From Dipodascopsis uninucleata var. uninucleata (taxonomy: Eukaryota > Ascomycota > Lipomycetes > Lipomycetales > Lipomycetaceae), in contig JAJLTO010000001.1 in assembly GCA_030568195.1 (NCBI GenBank), positions 992,001 through 1,056,000 of the forward strand: a stretch of DNA of 64,000 nt, read 5' to 3'. Numbering within the stretch: position 1 is the stretch's first letter; each line of letters starts with the position of its first letter. Position numbers and translations under genes: made by a program. A model generated the notes under the pieces. It saw nothing but the letters and a program-made list of their open reading frames with translations. It was not told where the DNA came from and did not search any database. Below, one piece after another: positions 51,319 to 63,639 of this stretch.

Positions 51319-52018
51319 ATTGACATGATATAACACCTATAACAGTGACGTCTCGACTGCCATGAATTTAATTCATACCATATACGTATTACAAATTTAT
51401 ACAATTTTGGGCGTCAAATTCTACATGCAATGCTTTATACCATTCTGACGAAGTAGTAGCTTCTAATAATAATAATAGCTTTTATATTTGTTCTTTTCAT
51501 CTCTATAGTACTTTATACGCTGTCATGCAATCTTACATGTCTGGTATTTCAGAAGGCTTTCTTGTATCTTCAGGATGTTCTATAATTCTATTGAATTTTA
51601 GTTTCGCGGTATTTTTGGCTCTATTATTTCATGGACGTGTAATGTTTATACTCCCGTAAGAATAATCTTGAATCATCTATTGATGACCATTCCAATTACT
51701 TAGACTCATGATGCACTTATAATTTTATTCGGAGAAAAATCTTTGTTTTGGAACGTTCGTTATAAGAATTAATGAAAATACCTTACACTAGTGATCGGTG
51801 CCGGGTTTTTACTATTATAAAGGAAAATTTCGAGATCATTCATATCATTGACGAAAGCAGAAATCTTAAAATTGTCATCCACCGTTATTGAAATTCAAAG
51901 AAGCGCTTAAAATATAGTAATCATAGATTGTCCAAGCGGACACTCAACTCATGTGCAATGCAATCACTTTCAAAACTATTATACAGCTTACAAACACGCA
52001 ATCATTGTCAAGCAAAGT
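51319..52018. other. Convergent 3' regions
   Basis: These 700 AT-rich bases lie between the convergent CUE1 and SMC2 genes. No coding frame or RNA gene is visible. Confidence 0.4.
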
Positions 52019-55000
52019 TCACATAACAGATACTACCGAAGTACCTTCTTGGAATCTCGCTCGGAATACCCGGTTTGCATTTGAAAAGAATCCTTCCTTT
52101 AAGCTAACAACGATAAATTGAGATCTGTTAAACATATTAGTAATGTTACGTCTAAGATATAATTTTTGCAAGATATCTTACCCTTTGAACCGTGTCTTAA
52201 TAAGTCTACCAATGTTCTGAGTATGACTAAGATCCAGTGCTGCGTCGACTTCGTCAAGGATATACATTGGTGCAGGCTTGAACTGAAGGAGAGCCATGAT
52301 CAAAGATAGTGCTACTAGAGATCTTTGGCCACCACTAAGTTCTGTGAGACTCTCTTTCCAGATCTTTCCAAGGCAAACCTTCACTTCAAGACCTTCAGAT
52401 ACATCTTTTTCATTTGATGGCTCAAGTTTTGCAAAACTTCCAGGTAGCATATCCGCAAATATCTGGCCAAAATCACTATACAGTCATATTAGTAAGGGAA
52501 GTTCATGAATCAATGATTCTTTAACTTTAACTTACACATTGACTTTATGCCATGTCTTTATGAGAGCTTCTTTTTTGTATTGATCAAGAGTTACAATCGT
52601 TTCTTCGATCTTGAGCTTGTCTTTTTCAATTGTGCGGAGCATGCCTCTTAGAGACTTATCTTTCTTCTCAACGTTGTCAATCATATTCATCACTTTGGCG
52701 TTGACAGTCTTCTTCATTTCATTAAACCTCTCCGATAGCTTCTTCATACTCTTTTTTGATTCTTCAATGTTATATCCTGAGTAATCATAAGGTGTTCCAG
52801 ATCGACCAAACGAACTATACTATGTTAATTCCTATAATACGATGAAAATCTGGACAATCTACTCACTCTTTTTCTTCTGATATCCACGAATATTGATTTA
52901 AAAGGTCATTTAGACGGCCATGTACTTTGGAGGCTTCTGTCTTCAAGTTGTCGAGTTCATGGGTCGCCTTCTGCTTTTTCAAGTCTAGATCTTCTATAAC
53001 CTGCGACCTTTCTTTCTCAACCTTCTCAAGTTGCAAGAGTTCTTCATCTAGTCCCATTAATTTGGCTTTTTCTTTTTCAAAAACTTCAGAGATCTCCTGA
53101 TGACGCTTCTTTGACTCTTCTTGAGTATTAAGTAACACACTGATCTCATCATTGAGCTGATTCCAAGCTAGCTTAGCATCTTCTAAGCTTTGGCGAGCTG
53201 CAATGATATCACTGTCAATTTGTTCTTTGTCCATCTTTACAGATTGATATTTCTTCTGAGCAGTCTTCATAATCTGCTGTTGCTCGTCACTCTTCCTCTT
53301 GAGAGAAGAAACTTGGGCTCTCAATTCATCTAATTTTGATGTTTTGTTTTTCTTGAAATCTGAAAGGTCCTTTTGAAGTTTCGAGACCTCTTGCTCTGCT
53401 TTCAGTTGTTCTTCGTAAGCGACAGCAATTTCTGCGTTAGCATTCTTAATGTCTTCTTGAAGTTTGGAAAGTTCGTTAATTACCGAAGTAGCGGAGTTAT
53501 TAGCTATTTGTTCCTTCAATAAATTTGTTTCGTGTTTCTTCAAATCCAAAGATTGACTAAGCTTAGTTCCCTGAGCTATTTTGTCCTTCTCTTTTATCAT
53601 TATTGCACGCATATGCTCCAACTTTTCTTTCTCCTGATTACGCTCGGCAATAAGATTGTTCAGATCTTGTATGGTAATGAGAGCATCGGAAGAGCGAGAT
53701 GCACTACCACCAGAAAGAGTACCGCTGGGATCATAAGTGTCACCTTCCAAAGTTACACTCTTCATCTGTACAGCAGGGTCGAATGTGACTCGTTTAGCGG
53801 TTTCGGCATCTTGACATACCAGTGTATTACCAAAGACATATTCCATGGCTTTTGCTACTTCAACGTCATATCCAACCAAAGACAATGCAAGATTAACCTT
53901 ACCTGGAGCAATCTTTTTAGCAGCGGAAATTTTTTCGGCGGATGCTTTGAAGACGGAAATTTTGTTCAAAGGAATGATTGTCACCCTCTTCTGTAGCTTT
54001 CCCTTTTCAAGAAGTTGTGAACCGGTTATTTCTGTGTCCACAACTACGTTGTATAATCTTCCACCTGCACAAATTTCCAAAGCAGTAGCAGCTGGATATT
54101 TATCAGGCTCAATTGAAAACAATTGGGCAATCAATCCTTTAACCTTACTTCTATCAAAGTTAGAGACCGGGTCGCTGTACGTGAAGTCAATGTTACTAAT
54201 CCTTCTTTTCATGGTATCAATTTTAGCGGTAAGCTCACGCACTTTCGCATCACCAAGCTTCTCTTGTTCAACCATTGCCATGTGAGATCTGGGCTCAAAT
54301 TTCAATAAGCGCAGGCTCTCTTCAATTTGATGACACTCAATTTCAAGTGACTCTACTTTAGCAAACATACTCTTGTTCTGCTTCTGTGCCTTCTGTGCCT
54401 TGGGTTGAAGCTCTTCTGCTCTCTTCTCCATATGATTTATTTGTAGTTTAAGTTGCTCTTGCTTTGTGATGGTCCTGCTTACTCGCTCACGCATATCCTC
54501 TATTTTGTCCATGAATCCATTTTTCTGACCCTCTTTGGCTGATACACCAGTAAGAAGTGATTCTAAGAGTTCGGAACTTTCATTGGTATTTAAGAGAACA
54601 GAATCATACATATCTTTTTGTTGTTCATACTCATACTTAGAACTCTGGAGCTCATTCTCGTTTGATTGTAAGTTCTGCTCAAGTTCAGAAATATTTTTCT
54701 GAAGAGCTTTTCCTCTTTCTTCCTCTTCAGAGAGATTTGACTTTTTTAAGTCAAGCAATGTATTAATTCGGACAATCTCATGAGACAAGTCTTTCAACTC
54801 CTGTTCTAGTTTATGATACTTCTTGCCTCCCTGAATTTCGTTCTCTTTCAGCTGTCGAACTCTCGTAAGATCCTCTTTTATTAATTCAAGCTCAGCCTTT
54901 GATTTACTGATATCGGCTTCCATATTATCTAGTTTTGTTTTTTTCTGATTCATTAACTGATCAAAATTGTTAGCTAATTCGCTATATCTGACAAAGTCAT

Positions 55001-55779
55001 GGGCAACAACTACTCTAGTCAATCTCTCTAAGTCCGACTGGGTTTGCTGCAATTCCAGAAATGACCGCTTTTCCACCCGAAGTTTGCTTAATTTTGGTTC
55101 AATCTCCTCACGAAGAAGGCCATTAATCTCTTCGACTTTTTTGTCCTTTTTTGCCATAGTTTTGAATGCTTTATCTCGCCTCTCCTCGAACATTCTAGTT
55201 CCAGAGGCTTCTTCAATCATAGCCAAAATTTCTGATGGTTTCATATTCAAGACTTTGGTTATTCGACCTTGCATAATCAAGAAGTTTGGGTTATTTATAT
55301 TCAGCTGAATCGACTGGAAAAGATTCTGCACAGCCTGTTGCTGAGCTCGATGACCATTAATCAGGTATTTACTGGTACCACCCATAACGATCTACTTAGA
55401 AAATATTTATGAGTCAATAACTAGACAAAAGACCTTCTGTCTTATAGAAAAATCTACTTACCTGGCGGGTGATACTGATCTGAGGGCATCTTTCGAATCC
55501 AATAGGGCTTTTGCTGGTGTCTCGATTGTCAAACACTATCGTCACACTGGCTTTCGTGACCCCAGCTTGACCACGCTTATAAATCAGATCTTGCAGGTTA
55601 TGCGCTCTCACAGTGTTCATAGAGGTAATGCCAAGAACAAAGCATATAGCGTCCAATATATTCGATTTTCCAGACCCATTCAGACCTGTAATACAGTTAA
55701 ATTCGTCATCCCAATTACTGATGACTGTTCGAGTCGCATAGGACTTGAATCCGTCAATGATAAGCTCTTCGAGCTTCAT
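52019..55779 (-). CDS. SMC2: Condensin subunit Smc2
   Basis: The SMC2 ATPase of condensin, which with SMC4 compacts mitotic chromosomes. Five minus-strand exons, 55779-55462, 55391-52867, 52814-52536, 52475-52182 and 52124-52019, join in frame to 1173 residues, about the length of the yeast protein. The head opens with [18 protein letters not shown] and Walker [10 protein letters not shown] (31-39), then SMC2-specific [19 protein letters not shown] and [12 protein letters not shown]. Long coiled coils flank the hinge (about 510-680, with [12 protein letters not shown]). The C-terminal head has [20 protein letters not shown] and Walker [13 protein letters not shown], and ends with [12 protein letters not shown]. 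All four introns have GT donors and AG acceptors and keep the known protein text, so the model is reliable. Confidence 0.95.
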
Positions 55780-56520
55780 TATCTTTTATTCGTGCGGATG
55801 AGTTTTGTGTTTGCTAATAGAGCAGTAATAAGGTCAGACCTGTCTATAAACGAGATTATTTAATGATTCACCTTCAAATTCACTACTTAAATGACTTGAG
55901 CCTGTCTCCGGAATGAACTACAGAATATCAACAAAATGAAAAGGAGCAAAACATACATTAAAAAGCGCGTATTGTTTTCATTTTTCATTACCATGGCAAC
56001 CACGTGCCGTTTAATTTTACTCGGAGAGTGTACCACGATCGTCGTATCATGTTCTTGAGTTCTCCCAACATGCATAGGTTTAGGTTATATATGCACCAGA
56101 CCCTCACAAGTGATCGTTTGCCAGCACCTCACAAGCTGTCAAATTATTTAGAGACATATTTTCTTGTTTTTTGGCTCTATTCGATTGGATGTGATTTTAC
56201 TCTGCCGTATGGGTTGTTCAACAGCGTCTTGTTTATGACTATTTCGACTCAAAAAGTTTGGAGGATTAATATATTCTTCGAGTCACTTGGCCAAAGTGAC
56301 ATTTATTAGATTGGTAGGCGTTGGCTAAGAAATTTTGTCAGTATCCCGAGTAAGAAGTCAGGTTTTCAATACGCATGTCTTTCAGCTTTAAGAGATCTTA
56401 AATGCGATAAAGATTTTAAGCCACAGAAATCTATACTTAAATAGAATATCTGCGTCTTGAAGACGTTAAAGATTCCTTCCATCGTTTTTGTTTTGGATTG
56501 CATGTCTATGATTTATCGAA
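55780..56520. other. Divergent region between SMC2 and the AGC kinase gene
   Basis: These 741 bases should hold both promoters. The 101-codon open stretch at 56004-56309 starts at a GTG, shows no domain and is AT-biased, so I treat it as chance. Confidence 0.4.
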
Positions 56521-58001
56521 ATGGCGACTGTATTTGCGTTTGACGAACCTGAAATAAATGGGGATTTTCGTTTAATGCGATCTAGATCCATTTCTTCGGT
56601 AATATCTAAAGAGGATATGAATGTTTACGGTGAAAGCTCTGTTGGTACTGTTGCTATTCCTGAAACTCCTGGTAAATACAAGGTTATTGAAGAAGGTGTG
56701 AGCATAGATCTTAGAGACGATATCACAGAGAAGGAAGATACCAACGGAAGTTCGCTGAAGGACCAGAAGTTCAAGGACGAAGAGCAAATGGCAACATCTT
56801 ATAGAATTAATATTGAGTCTGACTATGTGGCATCATATGCAGAAGACGTGACTGCTATCTCTTCTGCACGTAAGTTGAGCCCTAGTGACTTCGAATCTTT
56901 AAAAGTCCTGGGAAAAGGAGCGTAAGTGATTTTTCCAGTATATATCTAATGAGTTTCACATACTGATAGCATATACTTGATGTTTATAGATATGGTAAAG
57001 TACTGTTAGTGCGTGAGAGAGCTACTGGTAGACTATTTGCACAAAAGCAGCTTAAAAAGGCCTCTATGATTGTACACAAAAAGAGTGCAGAACAGACTCA
57101 GACGGAGCGTGCTATTTTGGAGTCAGTGCGACATCCATATATCGTGAAATTATTCTATGCCTTGCAAGATAAGCATAAACTATACCTTCTGCTTGAATAC
57201 GCTCAGGGTGGTGAACTATTTCATCATCTTATGACTGAAAGAATGCTCTCGGAGGATACAGTTTCATTTTATGTTGCTGAACTGGTTCTGGCTCTGTCTC
57301 ATCTTCATACTGTTGTTGGAGTAGTTTATCGTGATCTGAAGCCAGAAAACTGCTTGCTCGATTCCAAAGGGCATCTTGTACTAACGGATTTCGGCTTAAG
57401 CAAGGTTGCAAATGATGATGGAACCTGTAGAACGTTTCTAGGCACGCCTGAGTATATGGCTCCTGAAGTACTCCTCGGCAAGCCTTATGATTTTGCTGTG
57501 GATTGGTGGTCACTTGGCGCTCTTTGTTACGATCTTCTCACAGGATCACCTCCTTTTACTGGAAATAACCATAAGCGAATAATCGAGAAAATCTTGAAGA
57601 CAAAATTAAGTCTTCCTTATTATTTATCGCCGGATGCTAAGGATTTTCTGACGAGGTTGTTGCGTAAGGAGCCGAAGAAGAGACTCGGTGGAAAATTACC
57701 GCATGATATACAGATTATTAAAAAACACAGATTTTTCAGGAAGCTTGATTGGAAACGTCTTGAGGCACGAGACTCGGATTTGATTCCACCTATTGTTCCC
57801 ATCATTACTGACCCAATCCTTGCTGAAAATTTCTCTGAGGAATTTACCAACATGGCCATGACACCTCCTGTAGATGAATTTTCTATGGGACAGCCTTCCC
57901 CGAATGATTTGACGTTCGAAAACTTTACATTTACTGCTAGTAAGAGCTTTTTTGAAGACGCCATTCGTGATATGAGTATTGGCGTACTGCGAGATGAGTG
58001 A
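56521..58001 (+). CDS. AGC protein kinase, S6-kinase type (Psk1/Ypk3-like)
   Basis: A 470-residue Ser/Thr kinase like fission-yeast Psk1 and budding-yeast Ypk3, which phosphorylate ribosomal protein S6 downstream of TORC1. Two exons, 56521-56921 and 56990-58001, split the glycine loop (GKGA-YGKV). The kinase domain (about 124-385) shows the catalytic Lys in FAQKQLKKA, VYRDLKPEN, DFGLSK, the activation loop TCRTFLGTPEYMAPE with the PDK1-site Thr, and VDWWSLGALCYDLLTG. The C-terminal extension has the turn-type TPPVDEF and the hydrophobic motif FENFTF, a TOR-complex phosphorylation site in this family. The N-terminal 120 residues are acidic and Ser-rich with a SRSIS site. S6 kinase subgroup is likely; Ypk1/Sch9 types are longer. 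Confidence 0.87.
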
Positions 58002-58710
58002 TTCGTTAGTCATCTTGTTCTTTTATATTGATGAGTTTTTATTAACTCCATGTTTGCATTCTTTGCGATAAAGAACGCATTCTCATTTTGTATTTGACTT
58101 ACCAATCTTTATGTTTTTTCTAGACAGCGTGTTTTGGTTTCTATAGATGAAGTGGATATTATAGAGTGCGCAAATGGTCTCTACTTTCAAGTATCAGGAA
58201 ATAATAAATAGACGGGTATCACAGAGTATTAAGGAAAAATTCGTTTTGTTAGTTAATAGTTTTGCTGCATTTTGTTTAATAGTACTTGTTTTTTAGAAGA
58301 TTGCAATAATTCTAAGTATATCGTTGGAATAAGTTAGTCTGCATCGAATTCGCGAGATACTTTATTTAGAGCATATGAAATTTATACGAAGTTAACTAAA
58401 AGTCTGATTTGATATCGGAGCAAAGGCTACTTTGGAACCTTGCTACTTATTGTAAATACGATACATCTTTTGAGAAGTTAGATATATATCGTCACCTAAT
58501 CTTATTTGAACATGCGTCCGGAAAACAACTTAGCCATATGTGTAGCTCTACAAGATTGTTAGCTCCACATAACACCAAACTAGTAAACAGTTCCCTAGAG
58601 ACTCAGCATACAGCATATAACTTACTCTTCTTTTGTAATCTCAATTCCGTTTCTATCCATAGTTTCTCTTACTATATAATAGCATGAGTCGTTAGTCTTC
58701 CATGTATTAA
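58002..58710. other. Convergent 3' regions
   Basis: These 709 AT-rich bases separate the kinase gene and a small mitochondrial gene, which converge. The open stretch at 58409-58687 starts at a TTG and is not protein-like. Nothing else is seen. Confidence 0.4.
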
Positions 58711-59184
58711 TTACAATTGAAATAAATATTGTAGCTTACGATCAGCCATGGACGCTTGGATCTCTTTGTCTCTCATCATTTTGAAAACAGAAATTGCACC
58801 GCCAATACCTGTTCGATTGTCAAACAGGCCCTTCTCTTGCATAAGAGTCATAACACTGGCGAGCTTCTCCATGACCTGCATCAATTGAACACCCTCCATC
58901 ATGCGATGGAGATGACGTCTTCATGTTAGTGAACTAGGAATTTAAACATATAAACACTACTTTATCCTTACCTCCGGTGACGAAGCCATTTTACGCATCA
59001 TAGGTGAGTTCAAAATATTGTCAGAAAATGGGGAATCATCCGCAGATGCATAAGATCTCTGTTGTAGCATCGATTGCTGGAACTTATCTGTGACGGTTGT
59101 ATTTCTCTTCGGCAAGCCATTCTGTACGGCAAATCGTATAACCCGGCTCCCACTAATGAGCTTCTGTCTCCTTAAAAATGACAT
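58711..59184 (-). CDS. Small unknown protein with a mitochondrial-type leader
   Basis: Two minus-strand exons, 59184-58972 and 58893-58711, give 131 residues. The start MSFLRRQKLISGSRVIRFAV is basic, free of acid residues and amphipathic, like a mitochondrial presequence. The rest is helical and Met-rich: NSPMMRKMASSPE joins EGVQLMQVMEKLASVM, then LMQEKGLFDNRTGIGGAISVF. The intron has donor GTAAGG and branch ACTAAC. The first AG after the branch is very close (7 bases) and gives a poor frame, so I use the next one, ggag. I do not recognise the family. It diverges from the CoA-transferase gene across 439 bases. Confidence 0.6.
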
Positions 59185-59623
59185 TGGTATAAGATTTCTT
59201 ATGTGTGAAATTGGAAGGTTTTATTCTCTTCGTTCCGAAAGTAAAATGTTCGGGAGCATGTTAAAGAGAGACTTAAGAGTTATGGAGAATTAATATGGAC
59301 TTGAAATTTTGGCTTGGGAAAGGGCGTCATCCACTATAAGAATTTGCGATGCATCTACAAGCTCTTAATTGAACTGAATTCACAAGTCCTAAACAATTTG
59401 ATCTGTCCTACATACTATATATTCTACTTTGTTCATACAGTCCATTTTAATAGTAGCTCTTCAATTGCTACTCAGTGGTCGAAATCTATTAATTTTATCG
59501 CTACTAGCGTATTTCGAGTAAAAATAATAGCCGTTGACCTCCGAAAATCCGAAAATCTGGAGTATCCTTGAGTGAAGCAATTAAAAATTATTTGCTTTCT
59601 ATAGTCGTAAGTTAAATTGAAAA
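59185..59623. other. Divergent promoter region
   Basis: These 439 bases lie between two divergently transcribed genes for proteins with mitochondrial-type leaders. I see no coding frame and no clear motif. Confidence 0.4.
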
Positions 59624-61399
59624 ATGAGAGTGCTACTTCGAGGTAATAGAACAGTGATTACAGGCTGTCAAAAGCATGTAAGGTCAATCTGGAATCAGAA
59701 TCCCAGCCGTCAGTGGCTACAAGAGCGCCGGATGACTAGCTCTCATCCAAATATAGCGCTTCCTCTCACAGGAGTGAAAATAGTTGATCTTACGCGGGTA
59801 CTTGCAGGACCTTATGCGACTCAAATATTAGCAGATCTTGGGTAAGTATTAAGAGCTTTTCGTGCGAAATATGAGGATATCTTACTGAAGTCTTGAATAA
59901 GCGCTGAGGTTGTCAAGATCGAGCATCCTATCAGAGGAGACGATACGAGAAGTTGGGGTCCTCCTTTCGCGAAAGCCGAAAGTAGGCCAGATCATCCCGG
60001 TGAAAGTGCATACTATTTATCAGTAAGTGTACACTTCTAAAATTAGCATGGTGACAGGACTAACTAGTATAAAGGTCAATAGGTATACACGCTAATTAAT
60101 TGCGTATGCTAGTCATACTGTTACTGATGCAGTATATAGAAACAAGAAGTCTATAGGGCTTAATTTCAAAGAAGAGAAGGGAAGAGAAATCCTTAAGAAA
60201 CTTATTGCGGGTAGCGATGTAGTAATCGAGAACTATCTACCAGGTGCTTTGGCCAAGTACGGCCTGTCGTACGAGCAGATAGGAGATGATAGGATCATAT
60301 ACGCAAGTATTACTGGATATGGGCAGACAGGTCCTTACAGGTGAGATATTAAGAAATGTACGTTTAACTAGAATACTGACATAGAATAACGTACAGAAAC
60401 CGAGCAGGATACGATGTTATGGTGGAAGCTGAGATGGGCTTGATGCACATTACGGGAGAACCGGATAGACCACCAGTAAAAGTCGGCGTAGCTGTCACAG
60501 GTACTAAATACCTATATGAGTACAACTTACTGTCAAGAATACTAATACTGGGCCATTATGGTTGTTTTTAGATCTAACCACTGGTCTCTACGCGGCTAGC
60601 TCTATATTGGCTGCTCTATATGCTCGTGAGCAAACTGGGCTTGGACAGTATATTGACATTGCTTTATCTGACTGCCAGGTGAGCTTCTAGTTATTAAGGA
60701 AATATACGTACGTGCGATATATTTCTAACAATTGTTTTTTATTTTTTACAGGTTGCAACGTTGTCGAACATCGCTTCATCTTGCCTCATTTCTGGCGAGC
60801 CCGACGCTGGCCGACAGGGGACATCGCATCCATCAATCTGCCCATATCAAGCATTCCCTACCAAAGATGGCAGTGTAATGATAGGTGGAGCTAATGATAG
60901 GCTTTTTGGAGTATTGTGCAGTCTCATAAAGAAAGAAGAACTAGCAACTGACGAACGATTTAAGACTAATGCGTTGAGGGTGAAGCACCGTTCGATTTTG
61001 GTCCCTATGATCATTGAGGAGACGCAGAAAAGGACTACTCAGGTAAACTAATCTAGTAACATTTAACGTAATTTGTATGCTTTAACTAAGAATTCCATTT
61101 GACTGCAGGACTGGCTCGATATATTTGACGGCAGTGGACTTGCATATGCTGCGGTCAATGACGTCCAGACCACTCTCAATCATCCTCAAATTAAAGCAAG
61201 AGATATGATTACCACGTTCGAGCACCCTACTTGTGGATCTATGAAGTTTGTTTCACCGCCCGTTAAATACTCTAAAGCTAAGCCATCTGTACGTTCTGCG
61301 CCACCGGCACTTGGTGAACACACTGATAGTATTTTACACGATCTTGGGTATTCAACAAAAGATATAGATGGTATGCGACTAAGCGGTGTTATTGGCTGA
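59624..61399 (+). CDS. Class III CoA-transferase, SUGCT-like (succinyl-CoA:glutarate CoA-transferase family)
   Basis: A family III (CaiB/BaiF) CoA-transferase most like human SUGCT, which moves CoA from succinyl-CoA to glutarate and related dicarboxylates in mitochondria. Seven exons join in frame: 59624-59841, 59902-60026, 60133-60340, 60397-60500, 60572-60678, 60752-61042 and 61109-61399, 447 residues. Residues 1-36 are basic and mitochondrial-leader-like, with a second Met at 37. Family text includes [23 protein letters not shown], in pieces, then [43 protein letters not shown] and [23 protein letters not shown]; and [11 protein letters not shown]. The Asp of LTDL-type [10 protein letters not shown] is present. 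The donor of intron 2 is uncertain: GTAAGT at 60023 leaves the wrong phase, whereas GTGTAC at 60027 keeps the frame. Confidence 0.87.
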
Positions 61400-61944
61400 T
61401 CTGATATTACATGCCTTTGTGAGATAATTTTTTTCCATCATCGCATATTAAAATACATATAGATTTATCTTAAATTACACAAAGTTCTACAATATACTTG
61501 GATGTCGAGCTCTTTCGCTTGATCTATACTGTAGAAAGGACTTCGAGAACTCGAGCTCACTGCGTAGTAACTTCTGTCACTCTAAAATTGACCTAACCTG
61601 ACATTCTCGAGAATCTTCATTAGAAGCATCGCTATATCCTATTCTATCTAAATTTCCGCCGCCAATTAATGAATAGATCGGTCAAAAGTTGCAGAGAAGT
61701 GATCCTTACTTATCTGATTAACTGTATCTTGTACCAACGATACAACGACTAGATGTCTATGTGTGTTACAGGTGCAGATGATAAATAATGTTAATATTTT
61801 ATTCTAAATTAGACTTCTATACGTGATACTGGTAGAAGCACTAGAGAAATCTGTTCGTGTTGCAATTTGGCATATCATCAACATTATAAGCTCATATGCG
61901 AATTTATTTGGATTAATTTAATAGACTATATTTTTCATATAACA
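61400..61944. other. Region between CoA-transferase and PHD-finger genes
   Basis: These 545 bases lie between two plus-strand genes. They hold the 3' end of the first and the promoter of the second. The in-frame extension from 61867 starts at a TTG and is not used. Nothing distinctive was seen. Confidence 0.4.
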
Positions 61945-63362
61945 ATGTCAGGATTGACGAGTGCTGGATTTATGTCGTCTCAGGTCTCTACCGCAACATC
62001 CGCTGGTTCTGGACACGTCCAACGTGTGGTACAGCATCAACAATCAATGAATTTAACGAGCGTTAACGCCAATAATAAAAACGGCTCTACGACTAGTGCA
62101 ATAGCCTCAACCTCAGGAAAGTCGATGTCAACCGCTCTGCAAGAGTCTTCCAATGCGTCAGGAGATGCAACCGGAGCAGGCAGGAGGAAGAGACGCAAGC
62201 GTGGTCGCTCAAAGAAAAATGATGTACTATTTTCTCCTTGTATTTGCTGCTATAAGTTTCTGGCTTGCTGCTTGTATTTCCCTTGGACTAACATGTAATC
62301 TTTACAGGACTCTGATACAGATGAGGGATTTTCCTTCGAGGGTATGAAAACTAAATCTGGTCGAAAGGTTCATAAACCTCAGACATTTGATGCTATAGAT
62401 GTACTTCCAGACAGTAAGTGGCAATTTGCAGTTACCTCTGATTTCAAATAATCGAGCATTACCTAACGTATTTTTGCTGTTTTGATCTACAAGATAAGCG
62501 ACGCTCTCTAAGGCAGCGAAGAGATTTGCAGACTTGTAGGATATGTCTTCGAGGTCACAGTCCTGATTCAAATCTGATTGTATTCTGTGATGGATGCAAC
62601 GATCCGTATCATCAATTATGTCACGATCCTCCTATTGATCGAGTGTTCATTCAAATAGCTGAAGCTCAATGGTTTTGTGCTCAGTGCCAATCAAAAATGT
62701 CCGAACGGCCGTTACAAACGGGCTTGTCGGGTCAAAATCTAAGCGAGACAGAGGTATGCATACTCAGTAAATGCGCCCGCTGATAAATGTAAACTGACAA
62801 TATCCATATAGAAGCGAACTTATTTACTCTCGCTGCCGGTTAAGCAGCTCGTTGAATTAATTTTAATGTGCGAGAGAGAGCATCCTGATCTAAAGATATA
62901 CTCTCCTAATATAAAAAATCCTATTAAAGCTTCAACTTCTAGTGATAGTTCACAGCTACTGCCTAAACAGAAGAAGGTAGTCCTAGATGTATGTTATTTT
63001 CAATTGATGCTGTCCTATATATCGTTGTGTTACATAAACAGGTTAACATTTACTAGGACGTCACTCCTCTACCGGGAGCTGGTTCACAAATTGGTCAACC
63101 ATCGGAAGCAGATATGCAATATATGCTAGATGATAACAACACAGTGTTCAGTCACAAGATATATGATATGCCTAATATAAATCTACCTCAACAACCACAG
63201 CAGATGCAAATGTCTCCAAATAATTTCCATCAACAGCAATACCAGCTCTCGCCGCATCAGCAACAGCAGCAACCGTATCAAATAAATCCTCCATACGATC
63301 TGTATCAATGTGCTCCCACACACCCACAAGCTATAGGACAAAATCTATATATTAATTCCTAA
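61945..63362 (+). CDS. PHD-finger protein, probably chromatin-associated
   Basis: Five exons, 61945-62223, 62308-62413, 62494-62753, 62812-62988 and 63057-63362, join to 375 residues. The N-terminus is Ser/Thr-rich and ends in a basic cluster (GRRKRRKRGRSKKN). Then comes SGRKVHKPQTFD, and a canonical PHD finger at about 140-190 with Cys4-His-Cys3 order: CRIC, CDGC, then YHQLCHDPP, and WFCAQC. A conserved block follows (RTYLLSLPVKQLVELILMCE, then EHPDLKIY). The tail is rich in Gln, Pro and Met. The same order, PHD finger then YL.SLP..QLVELI, occurs in other ascomycete proteins of unknown role. It may read histone H3 tails. Every join closes the frame. Confidence 0.82.
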
Positions 63363-63639
63363 AGTTTTCATTCATTCACTTATGCTATATCGTCTTATAG
63401 AAAGTCGAGCGGATTGTAAGTTAGATATGAGATTCATCTTATAGTGTATATAACTGGAGTAAAGGAATTAGAATCTGGATTTTTCTTGTATACAACGCCA
63501 ATAAACTTAAATGTAATATAGTACTGTATTTACGTCTGTTATATATATATTTCAATCAAATTATTAAAAAATCATTCGTTCAGACGATTCACTATTAAAT
63601 AAAATACATTTTCAATGATGTGTATCATCTGACCTCGAA

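Noticed and set aside
56004-56309. 101-codon open stretch between SMC2 and the kinase gene
   Set aside because: It starts with GTG, is AT-biased and lies where two divergent promoters are expected.
58409-58687. 92-codon open stretch in a convergent intergenic region
   Set aside because: It starts with TTG and has the look of 3' untranslated sequence.
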